From assembly GCA_900537125.1 (NCBI GenBank), contig UNRJ01000009.1:124001-188000 (forward strand): DNA of 64,000 bases. Reading direction: 5' to 3'. The notes under the pieces are model-generated. The model searched no databases, was not told where the DNA came from, and saw nothing but the letters and a program-made list of their open reading frames with translations. The translations under genes were made by a program, and so were the position numbers. Source of the DNA: Rhodobacteraceae bacterium Alg238-R152 (lineage in GTDB: Bacteria; Pseudomonadota; Alphaproteobacteria; Rhodobacterales; Rhodobacteraceae). Positions 37,724 through 46,556 of this stretch are shown here, one piece after another; the stretch's first letter is position 1; every line of letters begins with the position of its first letter.

Positions 37724-39934
37724 CTAAGTGTCATCTATGGCCCGATCAAGCCTCGCGGCAATGGACTTGTAAGTCACATGTCGCCGCGCCGCCCGTAAGT
37801 GCGCTCGCCCTTTCGAGTCTCCATGGTTCTCCAAAGCCCAAATCGCTGCAAATGCGAGCCTTTTCGATCTCGGACCAATGCCCGGTATTTTCTCGCTGCC
37901 TCGCACAATTAGTTGCTCCAACACTGTGCCAACCTGCTCAAGAGGACGTAGAGACAATACCCACACCCAATAGCGTAGAACCGACTGTTCCAAGTCTCTG
38001 TAGGTCTTCATCTCATAGTCAAAATGGTATCCGCGCACCTCAGGGCCGGGCAACTCATAGCCCTGCAGCTGCGCCAACATGAGCGCCAACCGTTCTTCGG
38101 TGAGCCACGAATCCGCGTAAGCCAACCATTTTCGCGTTGGCTTTTGCGCACCAACACCAGGCTGGAGGTCCAAGCCCTCAGCGCAGAACGGCGCGATGGC
38201 GTCGAGGTGATCGAGCAACGAGGTAAACTGCACGAGGAATGCCTCCTCGGCTTTCATCATCTCCTCAAATGTTGACGTTTCGGGCTGCTTGTCTTTTTTC
38301 TCCAGATAGTTTCGCCAAACAGACGCATCACTGTCGTTTTGAAGGGATCGCAGAATAGCATGATAGCCTTCCGCTCCGAGCCGCGATTGCAGACGTTCAT
38401 CGACTGTGATCCGCTCCATGCGATCTGGTGTCATAAATGCCAGCACTTGCCGACACTGCGTTTCCACCTCGCGCAACGTGGCCCGCTCAGCAGCCATTGC
38501 CTTGCCAAGGATGACAGCCTCACCAATACGCGCAGTCGTTTCAAAGAAGCTGCCGCGCATTTCCTGCAATGTGTGCTGATGCGGACGCCGACGTCCTGAC
38601 GACTGCGACAACACGACAACATCCTCTTTCAGCACCCATCCGGGGCAGATTTGCATGTCGCGCACAGCTGACCGAACAAAGAGTTGCGCAAGCTCCTGCG
38701 AGGAGCGCGCAATGTTCTCCGCGTCGGTCGGTTGATCGACTTGAACCTGATCAAACGGCGCCAACAAGACATCGGCCTTTGATCGAAATAAGCCCGAAAC
38801 TTTGATGTAGTCCAAAATGTCCTGATCCAACTCAGACAACGGCTGTGTCAGCGCGTACAGGAATGGCTTTGTGACAAACCGAGCCCCCCAATTTCGGGTC
38901 TTGAACAACAGGTCAATCACTTCACGCGCTTGTGCCCGCGTGAATGCAACTTCATTTTTTATCGCGGGATTTGCTTTTTGAAACCTGCCGTACTTGCTTG
39001 AGAAAGGCAAAGTCACGTCCAAACTGAGTTGACCAGGTTTCTGCCTTAACCTCCCTGCAACCTGGTTCATATCTTTGGCGGCATCACTTATGCGCAGATA
39101 ATCCAAAATTATAGTACCGCGCAACTCTGGGGAAGCCTCTGCCGTAAAAGCTGCATCAAACACGTCTTCAGTAAACCGCGCCTCAGAAAACATTGCCTGA
39201 AACTCCGAGCTCAGCGATTTCAAAACACCCTCACAGTGGTCTGAGCGCTTTTCTTGTTTTGCCGCAAGGCACTGCGCCGCAAACGTCTTTTCAACGTCAA
39301 AATCCAAAAGGCGCGCCCAATTTCTGGCAGTTTTTTCTTTGCCCTGAAGCGATCGGACGTTTTCCGTTTCATTGCCCTCCCACCGAGCCGGATCGGTGAG
39401 GAAGCGAATTCCGGCCTTCCTTACGGACTCAGGCACCTCGTTGGCGAAGCTGTCCTTAAAAACGCGCCGCCAAACATCCAAATCTTCCTGGTTTTTTAAC
39501 AGCGCCCAATGATCCGAAAACACCTGGACTATTGCCGCTTCGGCAAGCCGATAATCGCCAGGACCTCTTTGGGAAAACGCTCGTACCACAGCAGAGTAGT
39601 CTCGTAAAATGCGAGCAATGGTTTTTCGCTCGGAGGTCATTTCCTCACGCGGAGCCCGCCGAAAACGCTCTTCACAATTACGTGCCTCAACAAAACCAAA
39701 GGCCAACCCATCGATGTTTTGCGCCACAAGGTCCTTATAGACCTCCCTCGCCTCATCGGGAAAAGTACATGGTCCGGCCTGAAGCTGGCTTCTCTCCCCT
39801 TTGGGCAAATCAGCTCCGTAGATGCGCACAAACTCGTTTAGAAACGGCGATTCTCCACACCAATCCACATGCGAGGGCGCAATCCTTTGCGCCACGGAAA
39901 AAATGGGCTTGGACTTCAACAGCTTAAATATCAT
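37724..39934 (-). CDS. large hypothetical protein
   Basis: A 736-residue protein that I do not recognise. It is mostly charged and predicted helical, with no signal peptide or membrane segment. Scattered Cys (for example EARNCEERFRRAP, AQCLAAKQEKRSDHC, CRQVLAFMTP) do not form an obvious metal site. A GIGPRSKRLAFAAIWAL segment near the C-terminus is the most motif-like part. The frame is open to a GTG at 39973, but ATG 39934 has aaggga 9 bases upstream. Codon use is less GC-biased than the neighbours, a mild sign of transfer. Monocistronic. Confidence 0.65.
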   Translation of the reverse strand: MIFKLLKSKPIFSVAQRIAPSHVDWCGESPFLNEFVRIYGADLPKGERSQLQAGPCTFPDEAREVYKDLVAQNIDGLAFGFVEARNCEERFRRAPREEMTSERKTIARILRDYSAVVRAFSQRGPGDYRLAEAAIVQVFSDHWALLKNQEDLDVWRRVFKDSFANEVPESVRKAGIRFLTDPARWEGNETENVRSLQGKEKTARNWARLLDFDVEKTFAAQCLAAKQEKRSDHCEGVLKSLSSEFQAMFSEARFTEDVFDAAFTAEASPELRGTIILDYLRISDAAKDMNQVAGRLRQKPGQLSLDVTLPFSSKYGRFQKANPAIKNEVAFTRAQAREVIDLLFKTRNWGARFVTKPFLYALTQPLSELDQDILDYIKVSGLFRSKADVLLAPFDQVQVDQPTDAENIARSSQELAQLFVRSAVRDMQICPGWVLKEDVVVLSQSSGRRRPHQHTLQEMRGSFFETTARIGEAVILGKAMAAERATLREVETQCRQVLAFMTPDRMERITVDERLQSRLGAEGYHAILRSLQNDSDASVWRNYLEKKDKQPETSTFEEMMKAEEAFLVQFTSLLDHLDAIAPFCAEGLDLQPGVGAQKPTRKWLAYADSWLTEERLALMLAQLQGYELPGPEVRGYHFDYEMKTYRDLEQSVLRYWVWVLSLRPLEQVGTVLEQLIVRGSEKIPGIGPRSKRLAFAAIWALENHGDSKGRAHLRAARRHVTYKSIAARLDRAIDDT

Positions 39935-40027
39935 CAACAAATATCCCTTGCGTTGGTCCCAAATGTCACACACGCATGAGGCGAAATTATGTCTTTGATG
40001 GATAGTTTTGAGGGTAGACGAGCCCGC

Positions 40028-41392
40028 CTAATGCACCCGCGCGCCCTGCCGGATCAGCTCTGCCTGAATATCCGTGATGTTCAACCCATCCAACGCGCGT
40101 CCTTGCTGCACGCTTAAAGCTGCCGCGACGCCAGCCCCCTGCCCGATCACGGCACAGCACGCCATATTGCGCGTCGCCGCGTGGGCCACCTTATGCCCCG
40201 CCGTTGCGCGACCGGACACCAGCAGGTTCTTCACCCCCTGAGGCAAAAGATTGCGGTATGGCACCTCAAAATAGCGCCCCGTGGTGGGCAGGATCAAAAT
40301 GCCATAGCCGTCAATAAACTCAGGGAAAATCCCGATACTGTCCTCAAACCGCCCCTGCTCGCGCACATCCATCTCCGACATGCTGTAGAGCGTATCCACC
40401 TTACGCGTATCGCGAATACCAAGGCTCATGCCAAAGTTCCGCAATCGCGCATTTTCACAACCCGGCATGAAGTGTTTGAGCGCCTCAATCGCCAGCATCG
40501 CCTGCTTGCGCCCCTCGATCTCGCCAGCGGTCAGGCTATCGGGATCCGTCCCGTCAATCCCGGCCAGATGCACCAGGTTCATATAGGTCATCTCACCGCT
40601 GTCATGCACTGCGCCCCATGTGCCCGCGATAGTATTGAGATGTGGTGGGATCAGCCCCGCCTTGATGGCCTGCGCAAACGGCTTGTGCAGAAACGGCGAG
40701 AACATCTCATCCTCTTTGCCAGAGGTCTCAATGTTCCATTCGCCACCGCCGCCCCAATCCGCATAGGTCTGTGGATCGGCTTTCACGCCTTCCATAAAGG
40801 TTTTTTTGTCGACGCCGGCGAGATGGAACATCACCGACGCTGCCATCAAATCCTCCCGAGGGGCCATCTGACACGACACCCCTGCACGATGCGCAATGTC
40901 TGCATCCCCGGTGGCATCAATCACCACCTTGGCCAGGATCGCCTCGCGTCCCGCTTTGGACTCGGTGATGATGCCTTTGATCTCATTCCCGTCCATAATC
41001 GGCGCCACAAACGCCCGGTGCAGCATCGGGTGAATGCCCGCTTTCTCCACCATGTGATCGGCCACCAGCTTGAAACCCTCACTGTCGATCTCATAGCTCA
41101 ACGATTGGCTCTCCGGTACCGCCGCGCCTGCCTCTTTGGCAGCATCCTCAAACTCCTTGGGAATGCCCATGCTCTCCACCGTCTGTTCGTGGCGATACCA
41201 ATGCATGCCCTCGACACCCACCGTTGTGATGCTGCCGCCAAAACAGCCAAACCGCTCCACCAGCGTGACTTCAGCGCCTGCCCGCGCCGCCGCCAGCGCC
41301 GCCGAGAGCCCACCGGGGCCGGAGCCAACAACTAGCACCTCTGTTTCATGGATGACGTCAATGTGGCGAGCAGGTTCAAGAATCTGTTTCAT
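40028..41392 (-). CDS. FAD-dependent oxidoreductase
   Basis: A 454-residue flavoprotein of the FAD_oxidored type: dinucleotide-binding VLVVGSGPGGLSAALAAARAG (about residues 20-40), ERFGCFGGSITTVG, and late YRNLLPQGVKNLLVSGRATAG. The conserved Cys after the FAD loop fits this branch. Substrate unknown. ATG 41392 is preferred to TTG 41428, although the ribosome site is weak. The 18-27 bp around 41430 separate it from the divergent DUF2237 gene. Confidence 0.85.
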   Translation of the reverse strand: MKQILEPARHIDVIHETEVLVVGSGPGGLSAALAAARAGAEVTLVERFGCFGGSITTVGVEGMHWYRHEQTVESMGIPKEFEDAAKEAGAAVPESQSLSYEIDSEGFKLVADHMVEKAGIHPMLHRAFVAPIMDGNEIKGIITESKAGREAILAKVVIDATGDADIAHRAGVSCQMAPREDLMAASVMFHLAGVDKKTFMEGVKADPQTYADWGGGGEWNIETSGKEDEMFSPFLHKPFAQAIKAGLIPPHLNTIAGTWGAVHDSGEMTYMNLVHLAGIDGTDPDSLTAGEIEGRKQAMLAIEALKHFMPGCENARLRNFGMSLGIRDTRKVDTLYSMSEMDVREQGRFEDSIGIFPEFIDGYGILILPTTGRYFEVPYRNLLPQGVKNLLVSGRATAGHKVAHAATRNMACCAVIGQGAGVAAALSVQQGRALDGLNITDIQAELIRQGARVH

Positions 41393-41518
41393 GAGCCCAT
41401 GCTTCGCTGCCTTTCCCACTTCGGTCAATCAAAACTTGAATGACCATTTAAGGTCGTCTAACCGACAGCAGGTTTAAGCGGATTGCCTGCTCCAACCCTC
41501 CTGTGCCAAAGTCGTTGT

Positions 41519-41902
41519 ATGGTAGAAAAAGACGCCTCCGTGAATGTTCTAGGCGAAGCTCTCGCCCCCTGCTCCAGCGATCCGCTGACCGGTTTCTTTC
41601 GCGATGGTCATTGCAACACATGCCCCCAAGATGAAGGCAGCCACACGGTCTGCGCCGTGATGACGGCGGAGTTTCTGGCCTATTCCAAATACGTTGGCAA
41701 CGACCTCTCGACACCCCGACCGGAGTTAAATTTTGTGGGGCTCAAACCGGGGGACCACTGGTGCCTTTGCGCCGCGCGCTTTTTGCAAACCCACGACGAA
41801 GGCTGCGCGCCCAAGGTCAACCTCGCAGCCACGCACCTGCGCGCGCTCGACATCGTGCCACTGCGTGTATTGCAGGAACATGACGTCAGCCAGACGAGAT
41901 GA
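41519..41902 (+). CDS. DUF2237 family protein
   Basis: A 127-residue protein matching DUF2237: NVLGEALAPCSSDPLTGFFRDGHCNTC, HTVCAVMTAEFL, and KPGDHWCLCAARF. At least six conserved Cys suggest metal or redox chemistry. In other bacteria it is a stand-alone small protein of unknown role. Start ATG 41519 lacks a strong ribosome site; a GTG at 41540 is possible. Confidence 0.85.
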   Translation: MVEKDASVNVLGEALAPCSSDPLTGFFRDGHCNTCPQDEGSHTVCAVMTAEFLAYSKYVGNDLSTPRPELNFVGLKPGDHWCLCAARFLQTHDEGCAPKVNLAATHLRALDIVPLRVLQEHDVSQTR

Positions 41903-41916
41903 CGCCACTGTGAATT

Positions 41917-42414
41917 TTAGCCGATGTCCCCGGCATCCTCCGCTAACAGGTCGTCCAAAAACAGACTGAGCAGCTGCGCCCGTCCACTCACGCCAGACTT
42001 CCGATAAATCGCATTGCTCTGCGCCTTCACCGTGCCCTCCGACGTGTTGCGCAGCCCTGCAATCTCTTGAATAGACATGCCTTTGATGGTGAACAGCGCG
42101 ACATCTCGCTCCGCCGGGGTCAGCGCCCAGGCAACAAATGTCGCCTCCAAATGCTCGCGAAAGGCAGTTTGCACCCCCCGAAGGCTGGCCTCCGCGTCTT
42201 TGCGCGCCCGCACCGCCTGTTGCAGCGCAACCCCACCAAGGATCACCCCCAGCACCAGACCAACAACCGCGCCAAGCTCCAAAAGCTCGCGGATGTGCCA
42301 ACTGATTGGCGCCGTGCGGGCACCGATCACCGTGAGCACAATCTCCGTGACAAAGAACAAGGCACAGAGGCCCTGCAATACAAAGAGACCAATCAAAACC
42401 CAGCGACGATTCAC
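41917..42414 (-). CDS. membrane-anchored LuxR-type regulator
   Basis: A 165-residue protein with two N-terminal membrane helices (about residues 5-32 and 44-68), a short coiled linker, and a C-terminal LuxR/GerE helix-turn-helix (LTPAERDVALFTIKG, IQEIAGLRNTSEGTVKAQ, about residues 98-155). It lacks a receiver or ligand domain, so it may respond through the membrane part or periplasmic partners. Start GTG 42414 has ggaggtga 5 bases upstream. It lies 39 bp after the Asp-rich PepSY-like gene and is the last gene of that cluster. Confidence 0.85.
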   Translation of the reverse strand: MNRRWVLIGLFVLQGLCALFFVTEIVLTVIGARTAPISWHIRELLELGAVVGLVLGVILGGVALQQAVRARKDAEASLRGVQTAFREHLEATFVAWALTPAERDVALFTIKGMSIQEIAGLRNTSEGTVKAQSNAIYRKSGVSGRAQLLSLFLDDLLAEDAGDIG

Positions 42415-42453
42415 GAAGTCACCTCCGCCATGAACTGATAACAGACGACCGCT

Positions 42454-42867
42454 CTAATCATCATCACTGTCGTCATTTTCATCGTCATTGTCGTCATCCG
42501 CGTCGTCGTTGTCGTCGTCTGCATCGTCGTCGATGTCGCCCTCAAGGTCATCGCTTTCCGCGCCGCTGCTGGACCGCTCTGATGTCTCGCTATCCGCCGA
42601 GCTGCCCAGCACCTTGTGCTCGTCGCCTTCTTCCCAATAGTCGCGCAGGATCTCCCCAGTGCGCGGATTGACGATGATCTCACGCTCCATGCCGTTTTTC
42701 TCAGCTTCGATACGTGCACGGCCCAGAAAGGTCCGGCCAATTTCAATGTCGTGATAGCCCTGCTCCGCCAAGTGACGCGCAATGGCTTCCACCCGCGTCT
42801 CGGCTTGTGCGGTGCCTGAAAGTGCCGCGACCAACGTCAGGCCCAAGGCAAGTGCTTTTGGTGTCAT
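42454..42867 (-). CDS. exported PepSY-like protein with Asp-rich tail
   Basis: A 137-residue protein with signal peptide (MTPKALALGLTLVAALSG, cleavage at Ala-Gln-Ala). Residues about 24-80 are PepSY-like (LAEQGYHDIEIGRTFLGRAR, then IVNPRTGEILRDYW). A Ser-rich linker leads to a tail of about 35 residues that is almost all Asp with some Asn and Glu, likely to bind divalent cations. ATG 42867 has ggatgag upstream; ATG 42876 is possible. It shares the QGYxDIE motif with the next two genes upstream. Confidence 0.8.
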   Translation of the reverse strand: MTPKALALGLTLVAALSGTAQAETRVEAIARHLAEQGYHDIEIGRTFLGRARIEAEKNGMEREIIVNPRTGEILRDYWEEGDEHKVLGSSADSETSERSSSGAESDDLEGDIDDDADDDNDDADDDNDDENDDSDDD

Positions 42868-43025
42868 GTAACTCATCCGCAAAATGGTCGACGCGTGAGA
42901 CAACGCGCCGACCGGCTGAAGAAACTTCGATCCCATACCGTTTACCGGAACCGTGAGTGGATGGCAAAAATTGGGACCAGATCAGAGGCTGTCAGACCTC
43001 AAGCCTTCAGCTTTCCTATGCCTTC

Positions 43026-43415
43026 TCAGTCGTCATCTTCGTCTTCGCCATCATCATCTTCGTCATCTTCGTCTTCGTCATCATCGTCGTCATCGGAGCC
43101 ATCATCATCGGCATCGTCATCGTCCTCATCTTCGTCGTCGCCGCCCTGGTCATCATCATTGTCTTCATCGTTGTCATCGTCTTCTTCGACGTGCTGAGAC
43201 AAAACCTCCTCGGAAGCGGCGAGATACACGGTTTCAACCTCCATCCCGTCTTTCGTGCCTTCGACCTTAAGCTTGCCATCGACCAATTCGATCTCGATGT
43301 CGCTGTAGCCATCCGCGATCATGGCCGCTTCGACGCGTTGTGCAAAAGTCTCGGCGTGCACCTGAACCCCCAGCCCCAATGCAATCACGCTGGATGTCAA
43401 AAGAATGCGTTTCAT
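43026..43415 (-). CDS. exported protein with PepSY-like core and acidic tail
   Basis: A 129-residue protein with signal peptide (MKRILLTSSVIALGLGVQVH, cleavage at Val-His-Ala). The core (about residues 23-75) has MIADGYSDIEIELVDGKLKV and resembles a half PepSY domain. The last 54 residues are nearly all Asp and Glu with a few Asn, Gly, Ser, Ala and Gln, an extreme net negative charge. ATG 43415 has gaggaga upstream. The tail is encoded by GAT/GAC/GAA triplet repeats. Tandem repeats at 43495-43559 lie in its promoter region. Confidence 0.82.
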   Translation of the reverse strand: MKRILLTSSVIALGLGVQVHAETFAQRVEAAMIADGYSDIEIELVDGKLKVEGTKDGMEVETVYLAASEEVLSQHVEEDDDNDEDNDDDQGGDDEDEDDDDADDDGSDDDDDDEDEDDEDDDGEDEDDD

Positions 43416-43494
43416 GGGTCTCTCTCCTCGATGTTGAGTGGAAGCGCCGCCAGTGGCGCTGTGCCTTCAACCTGTGATGAGATCGGCCTGCGCT

Positions 43495-43559
43495 CCATTG
43501 ACCACGGGTTTATTGAACGCGCCATTGACCAGGGGTTTAGAAGCATAAACCTTGGTTTA
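43495..43559. promoter_or_regulatory. tandem 27-bp repeats upstream of acidic-tail gene
   Basis: CCATTGACCACGGGTTTA (43495-43512) and CCATTGACCAGGGGTTTA (43522-43539) are 18-mers with one mismatch, 27 bp apart. A third GGTTTA lies in the inverted repeat TAAACC-TT-GGTTTA (43546-43559). They are 80-144 bp before the start at 43415, a position suited to activator or repressor sites. Confidence 0.6.
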
Positions 43560-43569
43560 GGCCCTTACC

Positions 43570-43839
43570 TTAGAGCACAAAGCGGCGCTTCGGTGCGGGG
43601 TGCCCGGCGTTCCGCCCGCCGCCAAAGGATGACGTGGGCATCGAGAGATATTGTGTGCGTGGCGCTTTGCCAGTTGCACTGGCGACCACCTTCAACTGGC
43701 ACTCGGTCAGGATATACTCTATGTCCTGATAGCCCTGCTGGCGCATTGACATGACAACACGCTCTGCGAGTTGTTTGGCCCGCTGCATAGCAGTGGCAGT
43801 TTCTCGGGACGAGGACGCGGTATCTGTAAGGGCTTTCAT
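43570..43839 (-). CDS. small PepSY-like paralogue without signal peptide
   Basis: An 89-residue protein. The core MSMRQQGYQDIEYILTECQLKVV matches the QGYxDIE motif of the two exported genes downstream. It has no signal peptide and no acidic tail; the C-terminus is basic. It may be cytosolic. ATG 43839 has a strong ggagg site 8 bases upstream. It is the first gene of the cluster (then 43415, 42867, 42414), all on the minus strand. Confidence 0.75.
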   Translation of the reverse strand: MKALTDTASSSRETATAMQRAKQLAERVVMSMRQQGYQDIEYILTECQLKVVASATGKAPRTQYLSMPTSSFGGGRNAGHPAPKRRFVL

Positions 43840-43950
43840 TGGGTATTCCTCCGAAAATTTGGGTGGCATGTACGACGCATGTCCGCATGTGCCTCACATC
43901 CAAATTTACGCCATCTCTCCCGCGTGGCGGTGCCGCAAAAGCCTAGTCCT

Positions 43951-43967
43951 ATACCCTTTGGTATAAA
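43951..43967. promoter_or_regulatory. palindrome upstream of PepSY-like cluster
   Basis: TATACC-CTTT-GGTATA lies about 110 bp upstream of the first gene of the cluster and just beside the trpB terminator. It may be an operator for the cluster. Confidence 0.35.
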
Positions 43968-43981
43968 TGACCCAAAGAAAA

Positions 43982-44002
43982 AGGCGCCCCACAGGGACGC
44001 CT
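43982..44002 (-). terminator. terminator of trpB
   Basis: AGGCGTCCC-TGT-GGGGCGCCT stem on the minus strand followed by TTTTTC, 26 bp after the trpB stop. Confidence 0.85.
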
Positions 44003-44027
44003 AAAACGCTTCGATGCGCTTAACGGA

Positions 44028-45284
44028 TCAATCCGCGCTGCGCCCTTCTTCCGTGTCAGACATGTCAAACCCAAGATGCCGCGCCACGGTCTGCACATCT
44101 TTGTCGCCACGGCCACACATGTTCATCACCAGAATATGATCCTTAGGCAAGGTTGGTGCGATCTTCATCACATGCGCCAGCGCGTGGCTTGGTTCTAGCG
44201 CCGGAATGATGCCTTCCATCGAGCAGGAGAACTGGAACGCCTCCAGCGCCTCTTTGTCGGTGATCGAGACATATTGTGCGCGGCCAATGTCGTTCAGCCA
44301 GCTGTGCTCAGGCCCAATGCCCGGATAATCCAGACCCGCAGAAATCGAGTAGCCCTCAAGGATCTGCCCATCGTCGTCCTGCAACAGATAAGTGCGGTTG
44401 CCATGCAGCACGCCCGGCCGGCCGCCAGACAGCGAGGCACAGTGCTCCATTTTCGCATTCACACCACGGCCACCGGCCTCGACCCCAATGATGTTGACCG
44501 ATTTCTCATCCAAGAACGGGTAGAACAGCCCAATCGCATTGGACCCACCGCCAATCGCCGCAATCACTGTGTCCGGAAGACGACCTTCGCCTTCCTGCTC
44601 CTCCAGTTGCCAACGCACCTCTTTACCGATGATGGACTGGAAATCACGCACCATCGCTGGATACGGGTGCGGGCCCGCTGCGGTGCCGATGCAGTAGAAC
44701 GTGTCATGCACGTTGGTCACCCAATCGCGCAGCGCATCATTCATCGCATCTTTCAATGTGCCACGACCCGAGGTCACAGGAATAACGTCAGCACCCAACA
44801 GGCGCATCCGGAACACGTTTGGTGCCTGACGCTTCACATCATGCGCCCCCATATAGACCACACATTTCAGGCCAAACTTTGCGCAAACGGTAGCCGTCGC
44901 CACGCCGTGCTGGCCCGCGCCGGTTTCGGCAATGATCCGGGTCTTGCCCATGCGCCGCGCCAGAATAATCTGCCCCAGCACGTTGTTCACTTTGTGCGCG
45001 CCGGTGTGGTTCAACTCATCGCGTTTGAGGTAGATTTTTGCACCACCGAGCTCTTCGGTCATGCGCGATGCATGATACAGCGGGCTGGGACGGCCCACAT
45101 AGTGCTTCCACAAATCGTCCATCTCCGCCCAGAAGGTCGGATCATCTTTGGCCTTTTCATATTCCGCTTCCAGATCAAGGATCAGCGGCATCAGCGTTTC
45201 ACTGACAAAGCGCCCACCAAAATCGCCAAACCGGCCGTTTTCGTCGGGACCAGTCATAAAGCTGTTGAAAAGATCGTTAGACAT
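44028..45284 (-). CDS. trpB: tryptophan synthase beta subunit
   Basis: A 418-residue PLP enzyme that joins indole and serine to tryptophan, working with TrpA. The PLP Lys lies in HTGAHKVNN (about residue 97), with the phosphate loop GGGSNAIG and the monovalent-cation region [13 protein letters not shown]. Length and start ([20 protein letters not shown]) are typical. In relatives trpF and trpB are adjacent; here a LysR gene separates them. trpA is not in the window. Confidence 0.97.
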   Translation of the reverse strand: MSNDLFNSFMTGPDENGRFGDFGGRFVSETLMPLILDLEAEYEKAKDDPTFWAEMDDLWKHYVGRPSPLYHASRMTEELGGAKIYLKRDELNHTGAHKVNNVLGQIILARRMGKTRIIAETGAGQHGVATATVCAKFGLKCVVYMGAHDVKRQAPNVFRMRLLGADVIPVTSGRGTLKDAMNDALRDWVTNVHDTFYCIGTAAGPHPYPAMVRDFQSIIGKEVRWQLEEQEGEGRLPDTVIAAIGGGSNAIGLFYPFLDEKSVNIIGVEAGGRGVNAKMEHCASLSGGRPGVLHGNRTYLLQDDDGQILEGYSISAGLDYPGIGPEHSWLNDIGRAQYVSITDKEALEAFQFSCSMEGIIPALEPSHALAHVMKIAPTLPKDHILVMNMCGRGDKDVQTVARHLGFDMSDTEEGRSAD

Positions 45285-45379
45285 TTGCGTCTCTCCCTTG
45301 CGTCGCAGTTACCTAAAACGCCGCATGTGGGATGCGCAAGCGCAAAGCGCGGCTGGCGTGTGCGGCGGTCATTCTGTGA

Positions 45380-46219
45380 CTACGCTGGCACGCGTGACTT
45401 GGATGTCAAAAGCGTCGCCACCGCCTCCAGTGCCGCCCGAATGGGCGGATCGTGCCGCGCCTCATGATGGCACACCAACCACTCATCATGGCTCAGGTCG
45501 GGAATGACCGGCTCGACCTGGGTTAACCCCGGCACACCATTTGCCACAAAGGTTGGCATCACCACGCGCCCGACACCAGCAACCGCCAAATCCACCAGCG
45601 TACCCTCCTCGCAGGCGGTGGTGATGATCTCGCCGCCATGTTGTTCCCGGATCCAACGCCCTGATGGTGTCAACGGCCCATCAGCACTGAGCGCTACAAA
45701 ACCACGCACATCCTCTGAAGCGGCATAGATCGCGAACTCCACTTTGGACGTGCGCCGCCCCGCCAACCACGGTTGGTCCGGCCTGCGGCTGCGTATCCCG
45801 ATGTCCGCATCCCGACGCGCGATATCCAGCATCCGTGTGCTTTCAACAAACTCCAACCGCCACGCGTCGTCCTTGCTCCAAACCTGCCCCAAACGCCGCG
45901 CGAGGTAAGACGCTGTCCACGCCCCCGCCGTCACCCGAACGCGCACCGCATCCGGCTGTCCCAGACTGCGCGTCAGCCGCGCCTTCACATCCGCCAACTC
46001 CTGAACCTGATCAAGCACCGCCCGTCCTTCAGCTGTCAGCGCATAGCCCCGCGGCCCCCGCTCAAACAGCTTACGCCCCAACTGCCGCTCCAAAGCGGTC
46101 ATCTTGCGGCTGATTGTTGGCACTGTGCCTCCGGTTCGGCGCGCAGCCCCGGCAAGGCCACCTTCTCGGGCCACGTCCACAAACAATGTCAGATCGTCCA
46201 GCGGCGGCAATTGTTCCAT
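45380..46219 (-). CDS. LysR family transcriptional regulator
   Basis: A 279-residue regulator with the N-terminal winged HTH (LTLFVDVAREGGLAGAARRTG, VPTISRKMTALERQLG, residues 10-50) and a shortened effector domain. The Thr in place of the usual Ser-Gln-Pro-Ala motif is mildly unusual. LysR proteins usually act on a divergent gene; the divergent side here holds only a doubtful 81-codon frame. It lies between trpB and trpF on the same strand. Confidence 0.9.
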   Translation of the reverse strand: MEQLPPLDDLTLFVDVAREGGLAGAARRTGGTVPTISRKMTALERQLGRKLFERGPRGYALTAEGRAVLDQVQELADVKARLTRSLGQPDAVRVRVTAGAWTASYLARRLGQVWSKDDAWRLEFVESTRMLDIARRDADIGIRSRRPDQPWLAGRRTSKVEFAIYAASEDVRGFVALSADGPLTPSGRWIREQHGGEIITTACEEGTLVDLAVAGVGRVVMPTFVANGVPGLTQVEPVIPDLSHDEWLVCHHEARHDPPIRAALEAVATLLTSKSRVPA

Positions 46220-46310
46220 TTGTGAAACTAAACTCTCATTTGCTCTGCCTATTTATGAAAGCCCAAAAGAGTCAAATTGATCAAGCCCAATCAGACCATG
46301 AGGCTGCCCC

Positions 46311-46556
46311 ATGAATTTTTTTCTCCTCCCCACCAAGCCCATTGAGCCGCAACCAAAGTCCAGCTACGCCAAAGAACGCGACATCTTCCTTGCCAAGGCT
46401 CAGGCAATAAAAAAGCGCCGGCAACTGCGGCGCTTTGCGATACTCAAACTCTGGCTGCGCGATCCGCGCCGCGCCTCACAGCGCGTTTTTAACCGCTTTC
46501 ATAAAGGCGCGGATCATGCTGACGTCCTTCACCCCCGGCGCGCTTTCGACACCTGA
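46311..46556 (+). CDS. doubtful small ORF divergent from LysR gene
   Basis: An 81-codon frame ([19 protein letters not shown]...) with gagg before the ATG and basic composition ([19 protein letters not shown]). It overlaps the trpF terminator and about 80 bases of the trpF 3' end in antisense. Its first 55 codons look protein-like. It could be a small gene, a remnant of a LysR target, or chance. Confidence 0.25.
   Translation: MNFFLLPTKPIEPQPKSSYAKERDIFLAKAQAIKKRRQLRRFAILKLWLRDPRRASQRVFNRFHKGADHADVLHPRRAFDT
46412..46436 (-). terminator. terminator of trpF operon
   Basis: AAAGCGCCG/CGGCGCTTT stem followed on the minus strand by TTTTTATT. It ends the ihfB-lapA-trpF transcript. Confidence 0.85.

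Noticed and set aside
42957-43754. 265-codon plus-strand frame with a long run of Val, Ile and Phe
   Set aside because: It is the antisense reading of the GAT/GAC repeats that code the acidic tail; the minus-strand genes have ribosome sites and signal peptides.
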